Below, one piece after another: positions 44,158 to 53,395 of a stretch of DNA of 64,000 nucleotides. The notes under the pieces were generated by a model. That model was not told the DNA's origin. It searched no databases and saw only the letters and a list, made by a program, of their open reading frames with translations. The stretch is from assembly GCF_008801605.1 (NCBI RefSeq), contig NZ_VZPJ01000006.1:291435-355434 (forward strand), read 5' to 3'. Both the position numbers and the translations under genes were made by a program. The stretch's first letter is position 1. Every line of letters starts with the position of its first letter. The DNA comes from Pseudomonas brassicacearum subsp. brassicacearum. Lineage in GTDB: Bacteria > Pseudomonadota > Gammaproteobacteria > Pseudomonadales > Pseudomonadaceae.

Positions 44158-45495
44158 ATGTCCATGACTCCCCGCGAAATCGTCCACGAACTCAACCGCC
44201 ATATCATCGGCCAGGACGATGCCAAGCGCGCCGTCGCCATCGCCCTGCGTAACCGCTGGCGCCGGATGCAACTGCCCGAAGAACTGCGCGTCGAAGTGAC
44301 CCCCAAAAACATCCTGATGATCGGCCCGACCGGTGTCGGTAAAACCGAGATCGCCCGTCGCCTGGCCAAACTCGCCAACGCGCCGTTCATCAAGGTCGAA
44401 GCCACCAAGTTCACCGAAGTCGGCTATGTCGGCCGCGACGTCGAGTCGATCATCCGTGACCTGGCCGATGCCGCCATCAAGCTGCTGCGCGAACAGGAAA
44501 TCACCAAGGTCCGCCATCGCGCCGAAGACGCCGCCGAAGAGCGCATCCTCGACGCCCTGCTGCCACCGGCGCGCATGGGCTTCAACGCCGACGCCGCCGC
44601 GACCCAGGACTCCAACACCCGTCAACTGTTCCGCAAGCGCCTGCGCGAAGGCCAGCTGGACGACAAGGAAATCGAGATCGAAGTGGCCGAAATGGCCGGC
44701 GTCGATATTTCCGCGCCGCCAGGCATGGAAGAGATGACCAACCAGCTGCAGAGCCTGTTCGCCAACATGGGCAAGGGCAAGAAGAAAAACCGCAAGCTCA
44801 AGGTCAAGGAAGCGCTGAAACTGGTGCGCGATGAGGAAGCCGGTCGCCTGGTCAACGAAGAAGAGTTGAAGGCCAAGGCGCTGGAGGCAGTCGAGCAGCA
44901 TGGCATCGTGTTCATCGACGAAATCGACAAGGTCGCCAAGCGCGGCAATGTCGGCGGTGCCGATGTGTCCCGCGAAGGTGTACAACGCGACCTGCTGCCG
45001 CTGATCGAAGGCTGCACGGTCAACACCAAGCTGGGCATGGTCAAGACCGACCACATCCTGTTCATCGCCTCCGGGGCGTTCCACCTGAGCAAGCCGAGCG
45101 ACCTGGTGCCGGAGCTGCAGGGTCGCCTGCCGATCCGTGTCGAGCTCAAGGCGCTGACGCCGGAAGACTTCGAGCGCATCCTCAGCGAGCCCCACGCGTC
45201 GCTGACCGAACAGTATTGCGCGCTGCTCAAGACCGAAGGCCTGAACATCGAGTTCACCCCCGAAGGCATCAAGCGTCTGGCCCAGATCGCCTGGCAGGTC
45301 AACGAGAAGACCGAGAACATCGGTGCCCGTCGCCTGCACACGCTGCTCGAACGCTTGCTCGAGGAAGTCTCGTTCAGCGCCGGCGACCTGGCCAGCGCCC
45401 ACAACGAAGCGCCGATCCTCATCGACGCCGAGTACGTCAACAGTCACCTGGGCGAGCTGGCGCAGAACGAAGACCTGTCGCGGTATATCCTGTAA
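44158..45495 (+). CDS. hslU: HslU AAA+ unfoldase
   Basis: 445 residues (MSMTPREIVHELNRHI). Walker A is GPTGVGKTEIARR near residue 58, the pore motif GYVGRDVES follows, the I-domain (about 110-240) separates this from Walker B GIVFIDEIDKVAK, and the sensor-2 region includes NIGARRLHTLLER. The C-terminal YIL end inserts into HslV. ATG 44158 is kept because the family begins M-S-x-M-T-P-R-E. Forms the hslVU heat-shock operon. Confidence 0.97.
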   Translation: MSMTPREIVHELNRHIIGQDDAKRAVAIALRNRWRRMQLPEELRVEVTPKNILMIGPTGVGKTEIARRLAKLANAPFIKVEATKFTEVGYVGRDVESIIRDLADAAIKLLREQEITKVRHRAEDAAEERILDALLPPARMGFNADAAATQDSNTRQLFRKRLREGQLDDKEIEIEVAEMAGVDISAPPGMEEMTNQLQSLFANMGKGKKKNRKLKVKEALKLVRDEEAGRLVNEEELKAKALEAVEQHGIVFIDEIDKVAKRGNVGGADVSREGVQRDLLPLIEGCTVNTKLGMVKTDHILFIASGAFHLSKPSDLVPELQGRLPIRVELKALTPEDFERILSEPHASLTEQYCALLKTEGLNIEFTPEGIKRLAQIAWQVNEKTENIGARRLHTLLERLLEEVSFSAGDLASAHNEAPILIDAEYVNSHLGELAQNEDLSRYIL

Positions 45496-45530
45496 CCCAC
45501 AATTACAGGAAAACGCGGACCTGTGGGAGC

Positions 45531-45639
45531 GGGCTATGTGGGAGCAAAGCTTGCTCGCGATCCAGGCGCTGCGGTCCTCAAGAGACCGCGGCGTTTTCAT
45601 CGCGGGCAAGCCTTGCTCCCACACAGCCCGCTCCCACAT
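45531..45639. repeat. Compound REP doublet (REPIN) after hslU
   Basis: Outer arms CTGTGGGAGCGGGCTATGTG and CACAGCCCGCTCCCACA enclose REP units GGGAGCAAAGCTTGCTCGCG and GCGGGCAAGCCTTGCTCCC around a core with CGGTCCTCAAGAGACCG. It is the same compound type as 18061-18177, in the opposite orientation. Confidence 0.85.
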
Positions 45640-45692
45640 TTGACGGTGTCGTTTTATAGATCAAGATGTCCTTCCGAGACGGATCACAGGCC

Positions 45693-46070
45693 ATGACCAA
45701 ACTCCCCACCGCCATCAACCTGCACAAAGCCTCCAAGACCCTGACGCTCAAATACGCGCCGGACGAGGAGTATCACCTGCCCGCCGAGTTCCTGCGGGTG
45801 CACTCGCCTTCCGCCGAGGTCCAGGGCCACGGCAAACCCATCCTGCAATATGGCAAGCTCAACGTTGCCCTGACAAAGGTCGAACCGGCCGGCCAGTACG
45901 CACTGAAACTGACCTTCGACGACGGCCACGACAGCGGGCTGTTCACCTGGGACTATCTCTACCAGCTGGCGGTGCGTCAGGAAGACTTGTGGAACGATTA
46001 TCTTGGCGAACTCAAGGCCGCCGGAAAAACCCGCGATCCGAACGAGTCCGTCGTCAAGCTGATGCTCTAG
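45693..46070 (+). CDS. DUF971-family protein
   Basis: 125 residues from ATG 45693 (MTKLPTAINLHKASKTLTLK). It is a single DUF971 domain, the fold that also forms the N-terminal part of gamma-butyrobetaine hydroxylases: LPAEFLRVHSPSAEVQGHG and DGHDSGLFTWDYLYQLA are the recognisable blocks. The metal-binding cysteines seen in some members are absent. The function of the stand-alone form is uncertain; links to iron-sulfur protein handling have been discussed. It lies between hslU and the PHA locus and is probably transcribed alone. Confidence 0.85.
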   Translation: MTKLPTAINLHKASKTLTLKYAPDEEYHLPAEFLRVHSPSAEVQGHGKPILQYGKLNVALTKVEPAGQYALKLTFDDGHDSGLFTWDYLYQLAVRQEDLWNDYLGELKAAGKTRDPNESVVKLML

Positions 46071-46349
46071 CTCAAGGGCTGGCGCTTTAGGGCGAATTTT
46101 CTAGACTCATCTGCTTGAATGCCCGCGCGGCAACGTCAATGACTGGCCTGCTTGCGAAAAAAATTAAACTCGGGTAACCAATGGAGCTGGCAAGTTCCCT
46201 GCAAAGGAACCGACAAGTTCCTGGCATACGTTTCCTCATTGGCCCTCGATGCGGAATTAACGGTCACCCGAGCAGCGTACCTGGTATTGGCTGTGTGGCT
46301 TGCGGCACACGATCCGGGTACTCGTCTGAAGGACAATGGAGCGTCGTAG
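46071..46349. other. Leader region of phaC1
   Basis: About 280 bases that must contain the phaC1 promoter. I see no convincing sigma-70 or -24/-12 pair. A + strand frame from 46152 reaches phaC1 but has no family features or good ribosome site. Confidence 0.4.
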
Positions 46350-48029
46350 ATGAGCAACAAGAACAACGATGACCTGAAGTATCAAGCCTCGGAAAATACC
46401 CTGGGGTTGAATCCCGTCGTCGGCTTGCGCAGAAAAGATCTGCTGGCCTCTGCCCGCATGGTGCTGACCCAGGCCATCAAGCAACCGCTGCACAGCGTCA
46501 AGCACGTCGCCCATTTCGGCGTCGAACTCAAGAATGTCCTGTTCGGTAAATCCGAACTGCAACCGGCCGGCGACGACCGTCGCTTCGCTGACCCGGCGTG
46601 GAGCCAGAACCCCCTCTACAAACGTTACCTGCAAACCTACCTGGCGTGGCGCAAGGAGCTGCACGCCTGGATCGATGACAGCAACCTCTCGCCCGCGGAC
46701 ATCAGCCGCGGGCATTTCGTGATCAACCTGATGACCGAAGCCATGGCCCCGACCAACTCGGCGGCCAACCCCGCGGCAGTCAAGCGCTTCTTCGAAACCG
46801 GCGGCAAGAGCCTGTTGGATGGCCTGTCCCACCTGGCCAAGGACCTGGTGCACAACGGCGGGATGCCGAGCCAGGTCAACATGGGTGCGTTCGAGGTCGG
46901 CAAGAGCCTGGGCGTGACCGAAGGCGCCGTGGTGTTTCGCAACGACGTGCTGGAGCTGATCCACTACCGGCCCATCACCGAGCAGGTCCACGAGCGACCG
47001 CTGCTGGTGGTGCCGCCACAAATCAACAAGTTCTACGTATTCGACCTGAGCCCGGACAAGAGCCTGGCGCGCTTCTGCCTGCGCAGCAACGTGCAGACCT
47101 TCGTCATCAGTTGGCGCAACCCCACCAAGGAGCAGCGCGAGTGGGGCCTGTCGACCTACATCGAGGCGCTCAAGGAGGCGGTGGACGTGGTCACGGCCAT
47201 CACCGGCAGCAAGGACATAAACATGCTCGGCGCCTGCTCGGGCGGCATCACCTGCACCGCGCTGCTGGGCCATTACGCCGCCCTCGGCGAGAAAAAGGTC
47301 AATGCGCTGACCCTGCTGGTCAGCGTGCTCGACACCACCCTGGACACCGACGTGGCGCTGTTCGTCGACGAGCAGACCCTGGAAGCGGCCAAGCGCCACT
47401 CCTACCAGGCCGGTGTACTCGAAGGTCGCGACATGGCCAAGGTGTTCGCCTGGATGCGCCCCAACGACCTGATCTGGAACTACTGGGTCAACAATTACCT
47501 GCTGGGCAACGAGCCGCCCGTGTTCGACATCCTGTTCTGGAACAACGACACCACGCGGCTGCCGGCGGCGTTCCACGGCGACCTCATCGAAATGTTCAAG
47601 AACAATCCACTGATCCGTCCCAATGCACTGGAAGTGTGCGGCACGCCCATCGATCTCAAGCAGGTCACCGCCGACATCTACTCCCTGGCCGGCACCAACG
47701 ACCACATCACGCCATGGAAGTCCTGCTACAAGTCGGCGCAGCTGTTTGGCGGCAAGGTGGAGTTCGTGCTGTCGAGCAGCGGGCATATCCAGAGCATCCT
47801 CAACCCACCAGGCAACCCCAAGTCGCGCTACATGACCAGTGATGACATGCCGGCCAAGGCCGAGGACTGGCAGGAGAATTCAACCAAGCACACCGACTCC
47901 TGGTGGTTGCATTGGCAGGCCTGGCAGGCCGAGCGCTCGGGCAAACTGAAAAAAGCCCCGACCGTGCTGGGCAACAAGGCCTACCCGGCCGGTGAAGCGG
48001 CGCCCGGCACTTATGTGCATGAGCGGTAA
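46350..48029 (+). CDS. phaC1: Class II PHA synthase 1
   Basis: 559 residues. The lipase-like box GACSGG holds the nucleophile Cys296; Asp451 in GTNDHITPW and His479 in SSSGHIQSILN complete the triad. These numbers and the length match class II synthases of pseudomonads, which join (R)-3-hydroxyacyl-CoA of 6-14 carbons into medium-chain-length polyhydroxyalkanoate at the granule surface. The N-terminal 100 residues carry the family block DRRFADPAWSQNPLYKRYLQ. First gene of phaC1-phaZ-phaC2-phaD. Confidence 0.97.
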   Translation: MSNKNNDDLKYQASENTLGLNPVVGLRRKDLLASARMVLTQAIKQPLHSVKHVAHFGVELKNVLFGKSELQPAGDDRRFADPAWSQNPLYKRYLQTYLAWRKELHAWIDDSNLSPADISRGHFVINLMTEAMAPTNSAANPAAVKRFFETGGKSLLDGLSHLAKDLVHNGGMPSQVNMGAFEVGKSLGVTEGAVVFRNDVLELIHYRPITEQVHERPLLVVPPQINKFYVFDLSPDKSLARFCLRSNVQTFVISWRNPTKEQREWGLSTYIEALKEAVDVVTAITGSKDINMLGACSGGITCTALLGHYAALGEKKVNALTLLVSVLDTTLDTDVALFVDEQTLEAAKRHSYQAGVLEGRDMAKVFAWMRPNDLIWNYWVNNYLLGNEPPVFDILFWNNDTTRLPAAFHGDLIEMFKNNPLIRPNALEVCGTPIDLKQVTADIYSLAGTNDHITPWKSCYKSAQLFGGKVEFVLSSSGHIQSILNPPGNPKSRYMTSDDMPAKAEDWQENSTKHTDSWWLHWQAWQAERSGKLKKAPTVLGNKAYPAGEAAPGTYVHER

Positions 48030-48148
48030 TGGATGCAACTCGTCTGGCGCGGGAGTGGGCTTGCTCACGAATACATCCCGCCAGCCGACACTGAATGCAA
48101 GGCCCACAGCGCTGGCGAACATAAAACTCATGTTCACAGCAGATCCCA

Positions 48149-48240
48149 TGTGGGAGCGAGCTTGCTCGCGATGACGGCGGCACATTCAACACCTGTATGT
48201 GCTGACACATCGCAATCGCGAGCAAGCTCGCTCCCACAGG
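48149..48240. repeat. REP doublet (REPIN) between phaC1 and phaZ
   Basis: Inverted units ATGTGGGAGCGAGCTTGCTC and GAGCAAGCTCGCTCCCACAG flank about 40 bases. Its position inside the pha operon could lower downstream expression or protect the phaC1 end of the message; this is inference. Confidence 0.88.
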
Positions 48241-48288
48241 GGATCGGGGAAAATGAAAGACAGCGACCCAACCCACAGGGCTTGAAGC

Positions 48289-49143
48289 ATGCCGCAACCG
48301 TACATCTTCCGTACCGTCGATCTGGATGGCCAGACCTTGCGCACCGCGGTACGTCCCGGCAAGCCTCACTTGACGCCGCTGCTGATTTTCAACGGCATCG
48401 GCGCCAACCTCGAGCTGGTGTTCCCGTTCATCCAGGCCCTGGACCCGGATCTGGAAGTCATCGCCTTTGACGTACCCGGTGTCGGCGGTTCATCGACGCC
48501 CAACCGGCCGTATCGCTTTCCTGGCCTGGCCAAACTCACCGCGCGAATGCTCGATTACCTGGACTACGGACAGGTCAATGTGATCGGCGTGTCCTGGGGG
48601 GGCGCCCTGGCCCAGCAGTTTGCCTATGACTACCCCGAGCGCTGCAAGAAGCTGGTGCTGGCGGCCACGGCGGCCGGGGCGGTGATGGTGCCGGGCAAAC
48701 CAAAGGTGCTGTGGATGATGGCCAGCCCCCGGCGCTACATTCAACCGTCCCATGTGATGCGTATCGCACCGCTGATCTACGGCGGTTCGTTCCGTCGCGA
48801 CCCGAGCCTGGCGGCCAGCCATGCGGCCAAGGTTCGTTCGGCGGGCAAGCTCGGTTATTACTGGCAACTGTTCGCCGGGCTGGGCTGGACCAGCATCCAC
48901 TGGCTGCACAAGATCCACCAGCCGACCCTGGTGCTGGCCGGCGACGACGACCCGCTGATCCCGCTGATCAACATGCGCATGCTGGCCTGGCGCATTCCCA
49001 ACGCCCAATTGCACATCATCGATGACGGCCATCTGTTCCTGATCACTCGGGCCGAGGCGGTGGCGCCGATCATCATGAAATTCCTGGAGGAAGAACGTCA
49101 GCGTGCGGTGATGCATCCGCACCCCTCACCACTGGGCGGCTGA
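48289..49143 (+). CDS. phaZ: Intracellular PHA depolymerase
   Basis: 284 residues, alpha/beta hydrolase fold with the nucleophile elbow GVSWGG (Ser102), acidic residue in LAGDDDPLIPL and His in DDGHLFLIT. No signal peptide, so it acts on granules inside the cell, releasing 3-hydroxyacids when carbon is needed. It lies between the two synthase genes, the standard pseudomonad layout. A REP doublet separates it from phaC1. Confidence 0.96.
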   Translation: MPQPYIFRTVDLDGQTLRTAVRPGKPHLTPLLIFNGIGANLELVFPFIQALDPDLEVIAFDVPGVGGSSTPNRPYRFPGLAKLTARMLDYLDYGQVNVIGVSWGGALAQQFAYDYPERCKKLVLAATAAGAVMVPGKPKVLWMMASPRRYIQPSHVMRIAPLIYGGSFRRDPSLAASHAAKVRSAGKLGYYWQLFAGLGWTSIHWLHKIHQPTLVLAGDDDPLIPLINMRMLAWRIPNAQLHIIDDGHLFLITRAEAVAPIIMKFLEEERQRAVMHPHPSPLGG

Positions 49144-49255
49144 AACCGCCCATTAGCGCCTGGCAGGACGCCGGACCGCGCAGCGACCCGAAACAGCGAC
49201 TATGTTGTCTGGTTCGGTGTGTTTGTTTTTAGCCTGATGACGAAGGAGTTGACTC

Positions 49256-50938
49256 ATGCGCGACAAACCGGCGAAGGGTTCCATGCCCGCCCCTGCCAGC
49301 TTCATCAACGCACAAAGTGCGGTCACCGGCCTGCGTGGCAGGGACCTGCTGTCCACCTTGCGCAGCGTTGCCGTACACGGCTTGCGCAACCCGGTGCACA
49401 GTGCCCGGCACGCGTTGAAGCTGGGCGGTCAACTGGGCCGAGTGCTGCTGGGCGAGACCCTGCACCCCACCAACCCCAACGACCAGCGTTTCGCCGACCC
49501 CACCTGGCAGCTCAATCCGTTCTACCGCCGCAGCCTGCAGGCCTACCTGAGCTGGCAGAAGCAGGTGACGAGCTGGATCGATGAAAGCACCATGAGCCAG
49601 GATGACCGCGCCCGCGCCCACTTCGCCTTCGCCCTGCTCAACGACGCCGTTTCGCCGTCCAACACCTTGCTCAACCCGCTGGCGGTCAAGGAGCTGTTCA
49701 ACTCCGGCGGCACCAGCCTGGTTCGAGGCCTCAGCCATCTGGTGGACGATCTGCTGCACAACGATGGGTTGCCGCGACAAGTCACCCCCCATGCCTTTGA
49801 AGTCGGCAAGACCCTGGCGACCACTCCCGGCGCGGTGGTGTTTCGCAACGAATTGCTCGAGCTGATCCAGTACCGGTCCATGAGTGAAAAGCAATACGCC
49901 AAGCCGTTGCTGATCGTGCCGCCGCAGATCAACAAGTTCTACATTTTCGACCTGAGCCCTTCCAACAGCTTCGTCCAGTACGCCCTGAAAAACGGTTTGC
50001 AGGTCTTCATCATCAGTTGGCGCAACCCCGACGTACGCCACCGAGAGTGGGGCCTGTCCAGCTATGTCGAGGCCGTGGAAGAAGCCATGAACGTCTGCCG
50101 GGCGATCACCGGCGCCCGCGAGGTCAACCTGATGGGTGCCTGTGCCGGGGGCATGACCATCGCCGCCCTGCAAGGCCACCTGCAAGCCAAGCGCCAGTTG
50201 CGTCGGGTCGCCAGTGCCACGTACCTGGTGAGCCTGCTGGACAGCCAGATCGACAGCCAGGCCTCGCTGTTCATCGACGAGCAGACCCTCGAAGCCGCCA
50301 AGCGCCGCTCCTATCAGAAAGGCATCCTCGATGGCCGCGACCTGGCCCGGGTGTTCGCCTGGATGCGCCCCAACGATCTGATCTGGACTTACTTCATCAA
50401 CAACTACCTGCTGGGCAAGGAGCCGCCGGCCTTCGACATCCTCTACTGGAACAACGACTGCACCCGCCTGCCGGCGGCTTACCACGGCGACCTGCTGGAC
50501 TTCTTCAAGCACAACCCGCTGACCCATCCCGGCGGCCTGGAAGTGTGCGGCACGCCCATCGACCTGCAGAAAGTGACGGTGGACAGCTTCAGTGTGGGCG
50601 GCATCAATGACCACATCACGCCGTGGGACGCGGTGTATCGCTCGACCCTGTTGCTGGGTGGCGAAAAACGCTTCGTGCTTTCCAACAGCGGCCATGTCCA
50701 GAGCATCCTCAACCCGCCGGGCAACCCCAAGGCCAACTTCATCGAAAGCGCAAAATTGAGCAGCGACCCACGGGCCTGGTACTACGACGCCAAGCACGTC
50801 GAAGGCAGTTGGTGGACCCCATGGCTGGGCTGGATCCAGGAGCGTTCCGGCGCCCAGCACGAAACCCAGATGACCTTGGGCAATGCGAACTACCCGCCTC
50901 TGGACGCAGCTCCCGGCACCTATGTTCGCGTGCGCTGA
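49256..50938 (+). CDS. phaC2: Class II PHA synthase 2
   Basis: 560 residues, paralogue of PhaC1 with the triad Cys296 (GACAGG), Asp452 (GGINDHITPW) and His480 (SNSGHVQSILN). Strong similarity to PhaC1 runs the full length (for example RFADPTWQLNPFYRR and KPLLIVPPQINKFYIFDLSP), so the pair arose by duplication. Class II synthases use medium-chain-length 3-hydroxyacyl-CoA. AAGGAG at 49239-49244 precedes the start. Confidence 0.97.
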   Translation: MRDKPAKGSMPAPASFINAQSAVTGLRGRDLLSTLRSVAVHGLRNPVHSARHALKLGGQLGRVLLGETLHPTNPNDQRFADPTWQLNPFYRRSLQAYLSWQKQVTSWIDESTMSQDDRARAHFAFALLNDAVSPSNTLLNPLAVKELFNSGGTSLVRGLSHLVDDLLHNDGLPRQVTPHAFEVGKTLATTPGAVVFRNELLELIQYRSMSEKQYAKPLLIVPPQINKFYIFDLSPSNSFVQYALKNGLQVFIISWRNPDVRHREWGLSSYVEAVEEAMNVCRAITGAREVNLMGACAGGMTIAALQGHLQAKRQLRRVASATYLVSLLDSQIDSQASLFIDEQTLEAAKRRSYQKGILDGRDLARVFAWMRPNDLIWTYFINNYLLGKEPPAFDILYWNNDCTRLPAAYHGDLLDFFKHNPLTHPGGLEVCGTPIDLQKVTVDSFSVGGINDHITPWDAVYRSTLLLGGEKRFVLSNSGHVQSILNPPGNPKANFIESAKLSSDPRAWYYDAKHVEGSWWTPWLGWIQERSGAQHETQMTLGNANYPPLDAAPGTYVRVR

Positions 50939-50998
50939 AGGCCTTACCCCACGGCCAGGCGATTGGCCGTGGCATGACTTGATCATTAAGAAGACCGG

Positions 50999-51619
50999 AT
51001 GAAAACCCGCGACCGCATCCTTGAATGTGCCCTGCAATTGTTCAACGAAAAGGGCGAACCGAACGTCTCCACCATGGAAATTGCCAACGAAATGGGCATC
51101 AGCCCGGGCAACCTCTATTACCACTTTCATGGCAAGGAACCGCTGATCCTCGGGCTGTTCGAGCGATTCCAGGGCGAACTGGCGCCGCTGCTGGACCCTC
51201 CGGCGGACGTGCAGTTGGCGCCGGAAGACTACTGGCTGTTCCTGCACTTGATCGTCGAGCGCCTGGCGCAGTACCGCTTTCTGTTCCAGGACCTGTCGAA
51301 CCTGGCTGGGCGCCTGCCGAAGCTGGCCAAGGGCATCCGTCAGTTACTCAATGCCCTGAAGCGCACCCTCGCCTCACTGCTGGCACAGCTCAAGGCCCAG
51401 GGATTGCTGGTCAGCGATACCCAGGCCCTGGGGCAACTGGTGGAGCAGATCACCATGACCTTGCTGTTCTCCCTGGACTACCAGCGGATCCTGGACCGCG
51501 AGGGCGAGGTTCGGCTGGTGGTCTACCAGATCATGATGCTGGTGGCCCCACACCTGCCGCCCGCGACCAAGGTCGCGACTGAGCAACTGGCGTTGCGCTA
51601 CCTGGAAGAACACGAGTAA
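50999..51619 (+). CDS. phaD: TetR-type regulator PhaD
   Basis: 206 residues. The N-terminal TetR helix-turn-helix is TRDRILECALQLFNEKGEPN, then STMEIANEMGISPGNLYYHF. The larger C-terminal domain is helical and should bind a CoA-linked ligand. In pseudomonads PhaD activates phaC1 and phaI transcription. It follows phaC2 by 60 bases and ends at a terminator shared with the convergent phaF region. Confidence 0.94.
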   Translation: MKTRDRILECALQLFNEKGEPNVSTMEIANEMGISPGNLYYHFHGKEPLILGLFERFQGELAPLLDPPADVQLAPEDYWLFLHLIVERLAQYRFLFQDLSNLAGRLPKLAKGIRQLLNALKRTLASLLAQLKAQGLLVSDTQALGQLVEQITMTLLFSLDYQRILDREGEVRLVVYQIMMLVAPHLPPATKVATEQLALRYLEEHE

Positions 51620-51630
51620 CCCAGTGTGAC

Positions 51631-51740
51631 GCTCGTCCCCACGCTCCGCGTGGGGATGCAACCCGGGACGCTCCGCGCCCCAAACAGCGGAACGCAGAGC
51701 GTCCCCGGAGGCATTCCCACGCGGGAGCGTGGGAACGAGC
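51631..51740. repeat. Long inverted repeat, third copy of the CGTTCCCACGCTCCGCG family
   Basis: GCTCGTCCCCACGCTCCGCG and the partner GCGGGAGCGTGGGAACGAGC form the outer arms; GGGACGCTCCGCG and CGCAGAGCGTCCC are inner arms. It lies at the convergent ends of phaD and phaF, directly beside a terminator, as the first copy does beside the ponA terminator. Confidence 0.85.
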
Positions 51741-51768
51741 GCCCGACCTTCAGAGGCCGGGCGTTTTT
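51741..51768 (+). terminator. Intrinsic terminator of phaD
   Basis: GCCCGACC (51741-51748) pairs with GGCCGGGC (51755-51762) with one mismatch, followed by GTTTTT. It works for the + strand; no T run favours it for phaF. Confidence 0.75.
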
Positions 51769-51783
51769 GCATGTCCCGCAGAA

Positions 51784-52692
51784 TCAGGACTGGGTGGTAG
51801 GCGTCGATGGAGCCGGCGCTGGAGTTGGCGTGGCGACCGGGGTCGGAGCGGCGGCGGAGTTCGCCGGGCTCGTCGGGGTCGCCGGTTTGGCGGCTGCGGT
51901 CGGCGCCTTCGGTGCAGCGGCTTTCGGCGCGGCCGGTTTTTTCACGGCCGGTTTTTTCGCCGCAGCAGGTTTGGCCGCCGCTTTTGCCGCAGGCTTGGCG
52001 GCGGGTTTCGCTGCCGGTTTGGCAGCTGCCGTTTTAGCCGCGGGTTTAGCCGCAGGTTTGGCCGCAGGCTTGGCTGCCGCTTTGGCCGCAGGTTTGGCCG
52101 CTACCGGTTTGGCCGCCGCCTTGGCAGCAGGCTTGGCCGCAGCAGTTTTAGCCGCGGGCTTGGCCGCTGCTTTCGCCGCAGGTTTGGCAGCGGGTTTCGC
52201 CGCAGCCTTGACCAGTGGCTTGGCCGCCGTTTTAGCAGCCGGCTTGGCCGCTGCAGTCTTGGTCGCCACCGGTGCGACCTTGGCGCCGGTGAGTTTTTCG
52301 ATCTGCTTGGTCAGGGTGTCGACCTTGCTGTGCAGTGCCTTGACTTCATTACGGCTCGGCACACCCAGGCGCGAGATCGCACTGTTCAGGCGCTTGTCGA
52401 AAGCCCCTTCCAGTTCGTCCCATTTGCCCAGTGCACGATCCTTCACGCCGCCGATTCGCGACTTGGCGGACTCGGCAGAGTCCTTGGCTGCATCGACTTG
52501 TTTGCCGACTGCCGTCTTGGTGAGTTTTTCGGCCTTTTCGCCGTCCTTAACCAGGGACTCGAAGAGCTTGCTGCCGTCAGTGTCGATCTTCGAGTACACG
52601 CCTAAACCAGCAAGCCAGATTTTGCGGGAATACTTTTCAATCTTCCCGGCCCACGAGCTGCCCTCTTTTTCTGTGATTTTTTTGCCAGCCAT
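51784..52692 (-). CDS. phaF: PHA granule protein PhaF with histone-like tail
   Basis: 302 residues from the ATG at 52692 (MAGKKITEKEGSSWAGKIEK). The N-terminal part (about 1-140) is a phasin domain with IWLAGLGVYSKIDTDGSKLF and a coiled coil (VDTLTKQIEKLTG). From about 150 to 275 it is a run of AAKPAAK-type repeats rich in Ala, Lys and Pro, like histone H1, followed by a Pro/Thr tail. It coats granules and binds nucleoid DNA so granules are shared at division. It follows phaI by 10 bases. Confidence 0.95.
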   Translation of the reverse strand: MAGKKITEKEGSSWAGKIEKYSRKIWLAGLGVYSKIDTDGSKLFESLVKDGEKAEKLTKTAVGKQVDAAKDSAESAKSRIGGVKDRALGKWDELEGAFDKRLNSAISRLGVPSRNEVKALHSKVDTLTKQIEKLTGAKVAPVATKTAAAKPAAKTAAKPLVKAAAKPAAKPAAKAAAKPAAKTAAAKPAAKAAAKPVAAKPAAKAAAKPAAKPAAKPAAKTAAAKPAAKPAAKPAAKAAAKPAAAKKPAVKKPAAPKAAAPKAPTAAAKPATPTSPANSAAAPTPVATPTPAPAPSTPTTQS

Positions 52693-52702
52693 CCCGTTCT
52701 CC

Positions 52703-53125
52703 TTAATGTTTACGCGCGACACGTTCGAGCAATGCTGTCAGCTCATCGAGCTTAGCAGAGAGTGTCTCAACGTCATGTTTAGACGGAATGCCGATACGAT
52801 TCAAGGCACTTGCAACACGGGCATCGAATACCTTCTCGACTTTATCGAGTTGTACTTCAACCCGGGCCTTGAAAGTATTGACGTCGCTCTTGGCTTCAAT
52901 CAATTCGCTGTTGGCCGCTTCAAGTTTTCCGGCAATTTTCTTTTTGCCTTTGGTTTCAATAACTTCGCCAGCCTTTACCAACTCCTGAAAGTACTCGCTG
53001 CCTTCCTGGCCGACCTTCGTGTAGGCGCCCAGGCCCGCCAGCCAGATCTTGCGCGCGTACGTTTTCACGTCGCTGAGCGTGGAAGATTCAACGTCGGTTT
53101 TTTTCTTCAGAATAACTTTGGCCAT
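52703..53125 (-). CDS. phaI: PHA granule phasin PhaI
   Basis: 140 residues from the ATG at 53125 (MAKVILKKKTDVESSTLSDV). It shares KIWLAGLGAYTKVGQEGSEY with the PhaF phasin domain and has a C-terminal coiled-coil (ETLSAKLDELTALLERVA), but no histone-like tail. It stabilises the granule surface. First of the phaI-phaF operon, convergent with phaC1-phaD; its promoter should lie in 53126-53250. Confidence 0.94.
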   Translation of the reverse strand: MAKVILKKKTDVESSTLSDVKTYARKIWLAGLGAYTKVGQEGSEYFQELVKAGEVIETKGKKKIAGKLEAANSELIEAKSDVNTFKARVEVQLDKVEKVFDARVASALNRIGIPSKHDVETLSAKLDELTALLERVARKH

Positions 53126-53254
53126 GGTGCACCTCACTCGAAAAAAGGTTTGAGGAACTGCCCGCACATGGACGGGCTCAGGCACAAAGTAGTGAGAATA
53201 ATTAGAAAGGGCACCCTAACAACTGACACAAAACCTGAGGGCGATGACTTCCCA

Positions 53255-53344
53255 TGTGGGAGCGAGCTTGCTCGCGATTGCGGTGGACCAGCAACATTGA
53301 TGTTGAATGACTCGCCGCTATCGCGAGCAAGCTCGCTCCCACAG
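53255..53344. repeat. REP doublet (REPIN) upstream of phaI
   Basis: ATGTGGGAGCGAGCTTGCTC and the inverted CGAGCAAGCTCGCTCCCACA flank about 40 bases, between phaI and the small PHA-system gene. Confidence 0.88.
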
Positions 53345-53395
53345 GTGGACAGGTGGTGAACTTGAGTCATGCATTCCACCCACCCTTTCAATCAA

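Noticed and set aside
46152..46349. A 65-codon frame just before phaC1, considered as a leader peptide or small gene
   Set aside because: No ribosome site, no recognisable family, and it ends right at the phaC1 start only by chance of frame.
46071..46349. A -24/-12 (sigma-54) promoter for phaC1
   Set aside because: TGGC and TTGC near 46,144-46,155 are spaced eight bases apart rather than the required eleven, so the match fails.
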